Below are positions 6,798-13,671 of a stretch of DNA of 14,509 bases, piece after piece; position 1 is the stretch's first letter; the number at the start of each line of letters is the position of its first letter. The stretch lies in the NCBI GenBank assembly GCA_023266435.1, contig JAHFQF010000036.1:1-14509 (forward strand). The letters run 5' to 3'. The notes under the pieces were generated by a model. It was not told where the DNA came from. It saw only the letters and a list, made by a program, of their open reading frames with translations, and did no database searches. The stretch is from Legionellales bacterium (lineage in GTDB: Bacteria; Pseudomonadota; Gammaproteobacteria; Berkiellales; Berkiellaceae). A program made the position numbers and the translations under genes.

Positions 6798-7181
6798 ATG
6801 CAAAAACAAATTATTCACACGGCTTTGGCCCCACAACCGATTGGTCCTTATAATCAAGCAATACGTTGCCAACAGTTTATTTATACTTCTGGGCAGATTC
6901 CAGTCGATACTAGAACAAACACAGTGTGTTCCGGTGGAATCACTGAACAAACGACTTTAGTCCTACAACATCTCAAAGCAGTGCTTGAAGCAGGTGGCAG
7001 TGCTTTAGAACAAGTGGTCAAAGTGACTGTATTTTTAAAAGACATGAATGATTTTTCTGCCATGAACACAGTGTATGGACAGTTTTTCGACGCAGCAACG
7101 GCGCCTGCACGTACCACGGTAGAAGTGTCTCGGTTACCTAAAGATGTCTTAGTAGAGATTGAAGCTGTCGCCAGCGTATAG
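6798..7181 (+). CDS. ridA: RidA family enamine/imine deaminase
   Basis: RidA hydrolyses reactive 2-aminoacrylate and related enamine/imine intermediates released by PLP enzymes such as threonine dehydratase, acting in the cytosol as a trimer. The 127-residue product is full length (E. coli RidA has 128). It shows Gly-Pro-Tyr18-Asn-Gln-Ala, Ser-Gly-Gln-Ile-Pro (31-35), Val-Phe-Leu-Lys-Asp-Met-Asn-Asp-Phe (78-86), and Pro-Ala-Arg105-Thr-Thr-Val-Glu-Val-Ser-Arg-Leu-Pro-Lys-Asp. Arg105 and Glu120 fall at the substrate-binding positions of the active deaminase subgroup, so activity is expected. A GGAG box five bases upstream supports the start. It lies 147 bases after the translocase on the same strand, with no clear terminator between, so read-through is possible. 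Confidence 0.95.
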   Translation: MQKQIIHTALAPQPIGPYNQAIRCQQFIYTSGQIPVDTRTNTVCSGGITEQTTLVLQHLKAVLEAGGSALEQVVKVTVFLKDMNDFSAMNTVYGQFFDAATAPARTTVEVSRLPKDVLVEIEAVASV

Positions 7182-7204
7182 AAAGAGGCGTGATGCGCCT
7201 CTTT
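7182..7204. terminator. Bidirectional terminator hairpin between ridA and argS
   Basis: AAAGAGGCG (7182-7190) and its exact complement CGCCTCTTT (7196-7204) enclose a 5-base loop. The hairpin sits directly after the ridA stop and 12 bases after the argS stop on the other strand. Each strand has a short T-run of three within the stem end, so it is symmetric but not strong. Confidence 0.75.
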
Positions 7205-7216
7205 ACTAAATGCGAG

Positions 7217-8971
7217 TTACATACGATCAATAGTTTGTATTCCTAAGAGATCTAGTCCTTGTTGTAAAATTTTGGCTGTGATACTGCACAATAATAATCG
7301 ACTGTCACGTTCTAAGTGTGCTTCTGGTTTTAGAATCGGACAGTGCTCATAGAAACTGTGGAAGCAGGTAGCCAGTTCGCATAAATAATGACAAAGATGG
7401 TGGGGGGCTAACTCTTTGGCAACCAACTCGACGATGTCAGGGAAAGCAAGTAATTTTAAGCCGAGTTGATGCTCTATGGCATCTTTTAACTGCACAGAGC
7501 CTGTTTGTGGTAGAGAGAGGCCTTGAGCTTCCGCCTTTCTGAAGATGGCTTGGATACGGACATAGGCATTTAATAGATAGGGTGCGCTGTTGCCATCAAA
7601 AGACAGCATGCGATCCCAATCAAAAATATAATCTTTCACACGCTCAGAGCACAGATCGGAATACTTAATAGCACCTGTGCTAATTGTATGCACAATGGAT
7701 TTTTGTAATTCCGTAGGCAGATCTGTTTTTTTCTCTGACAAAATAGCAGCCGCGCGTTGCTCTGCCTCATCTAAAAGATCAACTAGTTTAATGGTCTCAC
7801 CACTGCGAGTTTTAAAAGGTTTTCTATCAGGGCCTAAGATGGATCCAAATGAGGCATGTTCTAATTGTACACTGGGGTTTACCCAGCCTTGTTTGTGTAC
7901 TGCTGCAAACAACATGGCCATGTGTTGTGATTGTCTTGAATCGATGACATAAATTAATCGAGTGGCTTTCAGTGTTTTTAAGCGGTATTTAGCAGCAGCC
8001 AAATCTGTTGTGGCATACAAATGCCCACCATCTGATTTTTGAATAATCATAGGGGTAGGATTTTCGTCTTTATCTTTGAATCCCTCTAAGAACACAACGA
8101 TGGCACCTTCACTGTGTGTGGCTAAGCCGGAGGACAGTAATTCAGAGACAATCCCAGGTAGCATAGGATTATAGGCGCTTTCACTTTTAATATCCGCGTC
8201 GGTCAATAAGACATGCAGGCGTTGATAAATTTGATTAAAATACTGTTGGCTTTCTGTAACCAATTTTTTCCAAATGGATACTGTTTCTTGATCACCACCT
8301 TGTAGCAAGACCACGCGCTCACGGGCCCGCTTAGCAAAGTCAGGATCATTATCGTAGTGCTGTTTGGCTGCCTGATAGAGCGAGTTCAGCTGCGCCATGT
8401 TGGTCGCGGGTTTTTGGCTAGCGTTTGTGTCTAAAATTTCCTGAATGAGCATACCAAATTGAGTACCCCAATCGCCGAGGTGGTTTTGACGAATCACCTC
8501 ATGGCCAAGCAAAGTTAAGACACGTGCAATCGAGTCTCCAATGATCGTAGATCGTAAGTGTCCTACATGCATTTCTTTAGCAACATTGGGACTACCATAA
8601 TCGATAACGACAGTCTGTGGCTCCTGTCTGCCTACGCCACCTCTTGGATCAGCCAGCAATTGATCAAGTTGCTCATTTAAAAACTCGGCTTTTAAAAAAA
8701 CATTGATAAAGCCTGGCCCAGCGATCTCAACACGGGAAAAAAGATCTTCGCTTTGTAATTTCTCAAGCGTACGTGTGGCGACTTCTCTGGGATTTAACTG
8801 GAGTTGTTTGGCAAGTCCCATCGCAAAATTTGCTTGAAAATCGCCCAAGTCTGCACGAGGCGTGGGTTTAATCACTGGATCGATCGGCATGAATTCTTCG
8901 CCAAAAGCGCGAGCAATGGCAGCTTGAAAACGCTGGATAATGCGTAGTTTTAATGACATATGTTTGACCAT
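7217..8971 (-). CDS. argS: Arginyl-tRNA synthetase
   Basis: This class I aminoacyl-tRNA synthetase charges tRNA-Arg with arginine using ATP and needs bound tRNA for activation. The 584-residue length fits the family (E. coli 577). The N-terminal Add-1 domain covers about 1-115. The HIGH motif is His-Val-Gly-His (135-138) within Ser-Pro-Asn-Val-Ala-Lys-Glu-Met. The catalytic domain continues through Tyr-Ala-Thr-Thr-Asp-Leu-Ala-Ala (319-326) and the degenerate KMSKS region Lys-Pro-Phe-Lys-Thr-Arg-Ser-Gly (384-391), as usual for ArgS. A DALR-type anticodon-binding domain from about 465 ends in Leu-Gly-Ile-Gln-Thr-Ile-Asp-Arg-Met. The start is uncertain: ATG at 8971 or at 8959, neither with a clear ribosome binding site. 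It follows crcB after 62 bases on the same strand. Confidence 0.97.
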   Translation of the reverse strand: MVKHMSLKLRIIQRFQAAIARAFGEEFMPIDPVIKPTPRADLGDFQANFAMGLAKQLQLNPREVATRTLEKLQSEDLFSRVEIAGPGFINVFLKAEFLNEQLDQLLADPRGGVGRQEPQTVVIDYGSPNVAKEMHVGHLRSTIIGDSIARVLTLLGHEVIRQNHLGDWGTQFGMLIQEILDTNASQKPATNMAQLNSLYQAAKQHYDNDPDFAKRARERVVLLQGGDQETVSIWKKLVTESQQYFNQIYQRLHVLLTDADIKSESAYNPMLPGIVSELLSSGLATHSEGAIVVFLEGFKDKDENPTPMIIQKSDGGHLYATTDLAAAKYRLKTLKATRLIYVIDSRQSQHMAMLFAAVHKQGWVNPSVQLEHASFGSILGPDRKPFKTRSGETIKLVDLLDEAEQRAAAILSEKKTDLPTELQKSIVHTISTGAIKYSDLCSERVKDYIFDWDRMLSFDGNSAPYLLNAYVRIQAIFRKAEAQGLSLPQTGSVQLKDAIEHQLGLKLLAFPDIVELVAKELAPHHLCHYLCELATCFHSFYEHCPILKPEAHLERDSRLLLCSITAKILQQGLDLLGIQTIDRM

Positions 8972-9033
8972 TAACTAAGTTATTGACTAGATTACACACG
9001 ATTTTAACACATTATTGGAGGGTGTTGAGAAAC

Positions 9034-9417
9034 CTATTGTAGAAATCGAATCAGTTTGATGGCCACAAAAAAGAAACCTAAACTTAAGGTCACGCTGAGG
9101 ATTGCATAAAATAATGCCGATCCATATAAGTTTTTTTCAACTAATAGGCCAAATTCTAGGCTAAAGGCCGAAAAAGTTGTAAAACCACCTAGCAATCCTG
9201 GGATAAGGAATGCGCGCATTAATGGAGATGTAGTCCAATATAGACTCATGATCTCTGTCATTAACCCCATCATAAAACAACCGATCATATTAATAAAAAG
9301 AATCTGAAAAGGGATGTTGCCTAAAATACTGATAGGCAGCATATCGGCGATAAAAATTCTTAGTACTGCGCCCAAGGCGCCACCTAAAGCAATGACCAAG
9401 TAACTTGTCCATATCAT
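9034..9417 (-). CDS. crcB: Fluoride channel CrcB/Fluc
   Basis: Fluc channels export toxic fluoride as antiparallel dimers in the inner membrane. The 127-residue product has four helices and the family marks: Gly-Gly-Ala-Leu-Gly-Ala-Val-Leu-Arg20, Asn43 in the pore-lining Ile-Asn-Met-Ile-Gly, and Gly-Gly-Phe-Thr-Thr-Phe-Ser-Ala-Phe-Ser (77-86), carrying the central Na+ site threonines and the phenylalanine box. An AAAGGA box eight bases before the ATG supports the start. It begins 12 bases after the pilin-like gene, so the two are probably on one transcript. No fluoride riboswitch is evident in that short gap, and the 81 bases before the pilin-like gene show no obvious one. Confidence 0.95.
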   Translation of the reverse strand: MIWTSYLVIALGGALGAVLRIFIADMLPISILGNIPFQILFINMIGCFMMGLMTEIMSLYWTTSPLMRAFLIPGLLGGFTTFSAFSLEFGLLVEKNLYGSALFYAILSVTLSLGFFFVAIKLIRFLQ

Positions 9418-9429
9418 TTTTTTATTCCT

Positions 9430-10404
9430 TTAATTTGGGTTACTCTGCTTATTTGCAGAATCTTTAATGTTCTTCGCGCCGTTTAGTAAGAAATTATGGG
9501 ACTCATACAATGAGTTTGCCCACTCATCAGAGATATCTGAAGGGCTGGCTCCCAAGGCTTCTGCAATATCCGCTTTATATCTTGCCGCAGAGTTTTTGCT
9601 AACGGTTTCTATGATTTTAGCTAATTGCTCATCAGTGAGCGAGTCTGCAATTTTTTGTGACAAATCGCCTAGTTTTGAGTTGCCATCTTCATTCGTGCCG
9701 TAGTAATTGCTTAAACTATCTAAACCTAACTGCACTTGATTCATGAATAAGTTTTCATATTTTCCGGTTTTTTCTAAAATGTAGGATTGGTCGCCTTGGC
9801 TGGCTACAAAATCAGGTGCCCACCATTCTATTGATTCTTTTGGTGCTTTAAATAAGAAGAAATAAGGCTCGCCAAAATCCACAAAGTAGCTAAATCCATA
9901 CATCGGATCTAAAGGATCACCTGTTGTAAATAAATAATAACAGCCAAATCCTTTAGCATCATAGAAACTGATGGTACAGACATGGTTCTTGCTTTCATAG
10001 CAAGGAGCACCAAAAGTTTCCACAGTATAATCTGTATTTAAAAGCTGTTGAAAAATAGCACCGCAAGCTTGATTACCTTCTGATAAACCTGCGCTCATAG
10101 CGTCTATGCGATAGCGATGTCCTTCCAGTTCACTACCGATGGGATAGGGGATTTTGTCCCTGAAATATAAATCATTGACGGTATCTCCGTTGTAATCAAT
10201 ATAAGCTTTCCTTTTATTGACTACATATTTCAAAGAAGATTGCTCGATGCCAGCGATAAATTGGTGATAAATGTTTTGATAATGCGCAAATTCTGCATCT
10301 TCATTGAGATTATTGTATTTGGGCAGAGCAATAGCAGAGAGAATGCCTATCAGAATGATAACAATGACTAACTCTACTAGTGTAAAAGCACGGTTTTTGA
10401 ACAT
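9430..10404 (-). CDS. Large type IV pilin-like protein with long C-terminal domain
   Basis: I choose the ATG at 10404 over the one at 10437: AGGAG lies eight bases before it, and it gives a six-residue leader (Met-Phe-Lys-Asn-Arg-Ala) of usual size. Prepilin peptidase would cut before Phe7, leaving Phe-Thr-Leu-Val-Glu with the conserved Glu5, followed by one long hydrophobic helix (residues 8-28). The -1 residue is Ala instead of the usual Gly. The product has 324 residues, about twice a typical pilin. The globular part has four cysteines (114, 135, 143, 155), an aromatic-rich stretch (147-185), and a polar, mostly helical tail (about 225-324). It could be a minor pilin, a pseudopilin or a surface protein of its own. 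No assembly gene (ATPase, PilC, PilD) is in the window. Confidence 0.85.
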   Translation of the reverse strand: MFKNRAFTLVELVIVIILIGILSAIALPKYNNLNEDAEFAHYQNIYHQFIAGIEQSSLKYVVNKRKAYIDYNGDTVNDLYFRDKIPYPIGSELEGHRYRIDAMSAGLSEGNQACGAIFQQLLNTDYTVETFGAPCYESKNHVCTISFYDAKGFGCYYLFTTGDPLDPMYGFSYFVDFGEPYFFLFKAPKESIEWWAPDFVASQGDQSYILEKTGKYENLFMNQVQLGLDSLSNYYGTNEDGNSKLGDLSQKIADSLTDEQLAKIIETVSKNSAARYKADIAEALGASPSDISDEWANSLYESHNFLLNGAKNIKDSANKQSNPN

Positions 10405-10485
10405 CTTTTCCGCTCCTGTGCTATTTATCGGTAGCATGGTAGCGAAGGTTAAATGAGGATATACAATACTATCTCAGGTGTGAGG

Positions 10486-11433
10486 TCAGCGGGTGTTTTG
10501 AGCGGAAGGTGCGTGGTTAAAGAGAGTCATTAAGGCTCCCATTAAAATAATGACGACTCCTATAATGTGTGAAGTGCTGATTTGCTCGTCTAGCAGTATG
10601 ACACCAAAAATCACAACGAAAACCGGCTCTAAAACGGAGAGGATAGAAGCCTTCTCAGAGCTGATGTATTTTAACCCCTGTAATAAAAACAAAATAGGCA
10701 GTGCAGTACATAGCACGCCCATGCTGATGAGATTGACTGTTAATGATACTGTATTGGGTATTATGAAGCTATGCGTCAATAAAGCAATGACTCCGCAGAA
10801 TACAGAGCACCCGATGGATACTAAAAAAGTAGAAACAAGGGGGGGCGATTGGTTTTTTTTGGTAAATACGATGTAGAACGCATAAAAAATTGCTGATAGG
10901 ATGCCGAGTAAAATACCGAGTATATCAAACGTGAACTCTTCTATATCGACTAAAAATACCATGCCTATGAGAATGACTGCTGAAGCAAAATAATATCTTT
11001 TCGTAATTGGCTCGCCGTATAGAAACCAATTAAGTAACAGCACCATGCTGGGGTAGGTAAAAAAGACTACCATTGCGAGCCCAGTGCCCACATATTGGCT
11101 AGACATAAAATAAAGTATGGACATTATGCTATAAAACAGTGATCCATATAAGAGGGTTTTTTTGATTTCTGACGCATGTTGCTTCAAAAGATGCCTTTTG
11201 GGCAGTAATAGGCAACCGATAAAACAGGCTGAAAGGAAAAAGCGCCAACAGAGCATGTTAGCAATAGAGAAGTTTTCATCCAGAATGCGGATGCCGAAAT
11301 AGCCAATCAGGCCAAAAAATAGCCCCGACAGGATTGCAAAAAATTCACCACGCCTTTCATCAGACAGCAACTTTGTTGATTTTAAAATTGATTCCATTTT
11401 TGTAAGCATCCATATCGGATTAACATAATACAT
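10486..11433 (-). CDS. EamA/DMT family transporter
   Basis: The product (up to 315 residues) has two tandem EamA domains, about 34-162 and 170-305, giving ten membrane helices, the standard architecture of drug/metabolite transporters in the inner membrane. The first repeat ends near Gly-Glu-Pro-Ile-Thr-Lys-Arg and the second shows the matching Leu-Glu-Pro-Val-Phe...Leu-Asp-Glu-Gln-Ile, both characteristic. Relatives export amino acids, nucleotides or other metabolites; I cannot name the substrate. The start is uncertain among ATGs at 11433, 11409 and 11397, none with a good ribosome binding site. A TACAAT box at 11447-11442 lies so close to 11433 that one of the downstream starts may be used. 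The next gene on the strand, the pilin-like one, begins 81 bases later. Confidence 0.9.
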   Translation of the reverse strand: MYYVNPIWMLTKMESILKSTKLLSDERRGEFFAILSGLFFGLIGYFGIRILDENFSIANMLCWRFFLSACFIGCLLLPKRHLLKQHASEIKKTLLYGSLFYSIMSILYFMSSQYVGTGLAMVVFFTYPSMVLLLNWFLYGEPITKRYYFASAVILIGMVFLVDIEEFTFDILGILLGILSAIFYAFYIVFTKKNQSPPLVSTFLVSIGCSVFCGVIALLTHSFIIPNTVSLTVNLISMGVLCTALPILFLLQGLKYISSEKASILSVLEPVFVVIFGVILLDEQISTSHIIGVVIILMGALMTLFNHAPSAQNTR

Positions 11434-11470
11434 TTTTTTACATTGTACACGGTATTTTTCCTTAAAGAAC

Positions 11471-11532
11471 CGGGGGGGCAGGGTTTTGTGCTACGAAAAC
11501 AGCATTTTAGGGCGTGTCCTTTAGCCCCCCTG
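11471..11532. repeat. G7/C6 inverted repeat in the divergent intergenic region
   Basis: CGGGGGGGC (11471-11479) can pair with GCCCCCCTG (11524-11532), nine pairs including one G-T wobble, around a 44-base centre. The centre holds a smaller GTTTT/AAAAC hairpin (11483-11487 with 11496-11500). The run of seven G is unusual in this AT-rich setting. The structure lies between two divergent genes. It has no strong T-run, no recognisable insertion-sequence ends and no visible target duplication. The rest of 11434-11658 shows only a weak candidate promoter for the plus-strand gene (TTGAGC at 11543-11548, AACAAT at 11566-11571, 17 bases apart). Confidence 0.4.
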
Positions 11533-11658
11533 TTTTAAAACTTTGAGCAAGGCTCTTAGTTAGTGAACAATGCAACACAAGCCGTCTTTTTGGTATCCGA
11601 GTGAGAAATACTTTAGACTGGGTGCGTAAAGAACGCCTTTAAAAGAAGGGGGCTGATT

Positions 11659-12336
11659 ATGAAGTTAAGGCTGCATAAAGCAATTTTCATGGCTACTTTA
11701 TTTGTTTTCAACACAGCCATTGCTAAGACAGTGAATGGAGACTTGAATCTAGATCATGCAAATTTAGATCATGTAACTGTCAATGGTAACGCAAAACTCA
11801 CCGACTCTAAATTCCAATCCCTGCATGTCCATGGTCATTTAAAATTTTCACAGGTAGGCATAGCCGACACCCTAGTGGTCAACGGATCTGCCGAGGGTAA
11901 TGGATTGAGATGTCGATCTGCAAAAATCGACGGTGCGCTGGAAGTAGATAAATTTACGGCCGAGAAAGCACATATCAGTGGTGCGTTCATCGGCAATGAT
12001 ACAATCATTCATCAGAATATGACAGTAGATGGAGAATTAGATGGACGGCATATGACTGTAGATGGACAAGCCATTGTGCATGGGAAACTTAATCTAGAAA
12101 ACAGTGATTTTCACACGATTGAAGTGAGCTCGGATTATTGTTTGCTCCAAAATACGAGGGCCACGCATATCATATTTAAACACATGAAAAGTGGCAGGGT
12201 CCAAAAATTAATCTTAAATGGCCAGACAATTATCTCAGGAGATATTGATTTTGAGACTGGCAGTGGAGAGGTGATTTTAGATCAACAAGCTGTAATCAAA
12301 GGAAAAATCACCGGAGGAAAAATAATCCCCCGTTGA
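11659..12336 (+). CDS. Exported beta-helix-like repeat protein (bactofilin-like pattern)
   Basis: The 225-residue product starts with a signal peptide: Lys/Arg at 2-7, a hydrophobic core at 8-21, and a likely cut after Ala-Ile-Ala (20-22). The mature part repeats a hydrophobic-x-Gly unit: Thr-Val-Asn-Gly 24, Thr-Val-Asn-Gly 40, His-Val-His-Gly 56, Val-Val-Asn-Gly 73, Lys-Ile-Asp-Gly 89, His-Ile-Ser-Gly 105, Thr-Val-Asp-Gly 122 and 133. The spacing is 16 or 17 except the last, which is 11. Such a period suits a beta-helix or bactofilin-like stack, with Asn/Asp-Gly turns and Val/Ile facing inward. Only two Cys are present. The GGGGG box six bases before the ATG supports the start. Bactofilins are normally cytosolic, so an exported one would be a relative or a convergent fold. 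No function can be assigned. Confidence 0.85.
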   Translation: MKLRLHKAIFMATLFVFNTAIAKTVNGDLNLDHANLDHVTVNGNAKLTDSKFQSLHVHGHLKFSQVGIADTLVVNGSAEGNGLRCRSAKIDGALEVDKFTAEKAHISGAFIGNDTIIHQNMTVDGELDGRHMTVDGQAIVHGKLNLENSDFHTIEVSSDYCLLQNTRATHIIFKHMKSGRVQKLILNGQTIISGDIDFETGSGEVILDQQAVIKGKITGGKIIPR

Positions 12337-12340
12337 TTAG

Positions 12341-12352
12341 ACAGCATGCTGT
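12341..12352. repeat. Perfect 12-bp palindrome between convergent genes
   Basis: ACAGCATGCTGT is self-complementary and lies in the 36-base gap between the convergent stops of the exported repeat protein and the dipeptidase. It has no T-run, so at best it is a weak terminator or pause site; it may be chance. Confidence 0.25.
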
Positions 12353-12372
12353 GGTGGTGTGTAGCGATTTGA

Positions 12373-13065
12373 CTATTTCATCATGCCATACACAGCGACA
12401 TTCGCGCCTGTTTGATAGGCCCAATACCTATCCCCGTAAGACCAATGCCAAAATTCGGTAGGATAATTCGCAAAGCCGACTTGTTCTAAAGCGTGGCTCA
12501 TCAGCTGTCTATTATGACGGGCTTCTTGCGGAATGCAGGTAGCCTCTGTTTTTGATAATTCCCCCTGTTGATCCTCTACCCAGTCTTGCGGATGCATACC
12601 CATGTCCAGTGGTTTCCCTGCTGCATCTAGTAAATATACGTCGATGGCTGCACCGGTAGCATGAGGCGGGATGTTAATAGAATTATCTAAATTAATAATC
12701 GGCGATACCAGCTTGATAGTCTCGTGAAAGATTGCTTCGTGCGTCCAAGTGGCATGTGCTTTTTTAACTTTGTTATAGCGCTCATCAAACAGTTTTTTTT
12801 GTAATTCAAGGCTGCGATAAGCCTCGTAGAGACAAAAACGGATTCCGGTGGGTAATAAAGACTGCGCTTGCACTAATTTTTCATAGACTGTTTTTCGCAT
12901 TTTAGTATAGTTTGTATTATTAGGGACCTCTGGAGAAGTTCCAAAAACTAGAATCGTTTGATTTTTTAAATCAACCATTGGTTCATTATTTTCATGAATG
13001 GGTATGGCGAGTACTTTAGGATCGGCAATCAATGTAATTTCATCTGCATCTGTCTTTAGAGACAT
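12373..13065 (-). CDS. ddpX: D-alanyl-D-alanine dipeptidase, VanX/DdpX type (peptidase M15D)
   Basis: VanX/DdpX enzymes are zinc peptidases that split the free dipeptide D-Ala-D-Ala in the cytosol. The 230-residue product keeps the active-site set: Arg84 in Tyr-Glu-Ala-Tyr-Arg-Ser, zinc ligands His135 and Asp142 in His-Ala-Thr-Gly-Ala-Ala-Ile-Asp, the base Glu204 and zinc ligand His207 in Glu-Phe-Trp-His-Trp. The His-to-Asp spacing of seven and Glu-to-His spacing of three match VanX. There is no signal peptide, fitting a cytosolic enzyme. A GGGGGAAG stretch about eight bases before the ATG supports the start. It follows ogt by 51 bases on the same strand, downstream of a PBP4-like gene. No vanA/vanH partner is present, so recycling of D-Ala is likelier than glycopeptide resistance. 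Confidence 0.93.
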   Translation of the reverse strand: MSLKTDADEITLIADPKVLAIPIHENNEPMVDLKNQTILVFGTSPEVPNNTNYTKMRKTVYEKLVQAQSLLPTGIRFCLYEAYRSLELQKKLFDERYNKVKKAHATWTHEAIFHETIKLVSPIINLDNSINIPPHATGAAIDVYLLDAAGKPLDMGMHPQDWVEDQQGELSKTEATCIPQEARHNRQLMSHALEQVGFANYPTEFWHWSYGDRYWAYQTGANVAVYGMMK

Positions 13066-13116
13066 CAGGTCTTCCCCCTATTCAGGCATGTAGATACGCT
13101 GCTTATTGTAAGGAAA

Positions 13117-13668
13117 TTAGATCAAATTGAGAAGACTTCTTTTTTTGGATAAAGATTTTTCAGAAAAAGTTTTTTCTAGACTCAATAGATATTGTTTATT
13201 ATGTAACCCGCCACCATAGCCTCCAAGGGTGCCATTACTGTAAATAACGCGATGGCAGGGAATCAGGATGGCAAGCTGATTGGCACCATTGGCATTGGCT
13301 ACAGCACGAAAAGCAGAAGGTTTCTTGATAGATTGTGCAAGTTCAGCATAACTACATGTTGTGCCATAGGGGATTTTCAGGAGTGCTGCCCAGACTTGTT
13401 GTTGAAAAGGAGTGCCTAAAATTTGAACGGGCGTGTGAAAAGTTTTTAAATTCCCTTGAAAATATAAATGTAATTCTTGCTCGATAGAGATAAGAGGCGC
13501 TGTTTTACCACGCACGATTTCTAATTGAGTCACTTTCTGCAAACGCTCGATTTCATGTTGTAGCCCTCTGCGCTCACAAAACTCTAATAAAAACAATGCG
13601 TTTTCGTCTGCCACAGCAAGCATCGAGCCACAAGGGGTATCTATCCAAGCAGAATTTAATGCTTTCAT
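13117..13668 (-). CDS. ogt: Methylated-DNA-protein-cysteine methyltransferase (Ogt)
   Basis: This suicide DNA repair protein moves the alkyl group from O6-alkylguanine or O4-alkylthymine to its own cysteine. The 183-residue product shows the helix-turn-helix region with the arginine finger Arg121 in Phe-Arg-Ala-Val-Ala-Asn-Ala-Asn-Gly, the active-site Pro-Cys138-His-Arg-Val, and the Gly-Gly-Tyr-Gly-Gly-Gly-Leu segment (149-155). The N-terminal domain lacks the zinc cysteines and transcription-factor part of Ada, so Ogt is the better name. A short basic tail (about 171-177) extends past the family core. GGGAG eight bases before the ATG lies inside the end of the PBP4-like gene, whose stop is three bases away, so the two are almost certainly cotranscribed. 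Confidence 0.95.
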   Translation of the reverse strand: MKALNSAWIDTPCGSMLAVADENALFLLEFCERRGLQHEIERLQKVTQLEIVRGKTAPLISIEQELHLYFQGNLKTFHTPVQILGTPFQQQVWAALLKIPYGTTCSYAELAQSIKKPSAFRAVANANGANQLAILIPCHRVIYSNGTLGGYGGGLHNKQYLLSLEKTFSEKSLSKKRSLLNLI

Positions 13669-13671
13669 CCA

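Noticed and set aside
7677..7952. Plus-strand open frame inside argS
   Set aside because: It lies wholly opposite the catalytic core of argS, and its Cys/Ser-rich composition is typical of an antisense shadow.
9418..9429. Possible fluoride riboswitch before crcB
   Set aside because: Only 12 bases separate it from the upstream gene, and I could not find the expected pseudoknot elements before the pilin-like gene either.
10405..10437. Earlier ATG for the pilin-like protein
   Set aside because: It has no ribosome binding site and would make an unusually long leader, whereas the ATG at 10404 has AGGAG and a six-residue leader.
11471..11532. Insertion-sequence or MITE remnant at the G7/C6 repeat
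   Set aside because: No transposase fragment, no flanking duplication and no known end sequence could be recognised.
12373..13065. Glycopeptide resistance cluster
   Set aside because: Only the VanX-like dipeptidase is present. VanH, the D-Ala-D-Lac ligase and the two-component regulator are absent, and a Gram-negative context makes recycling likelier.
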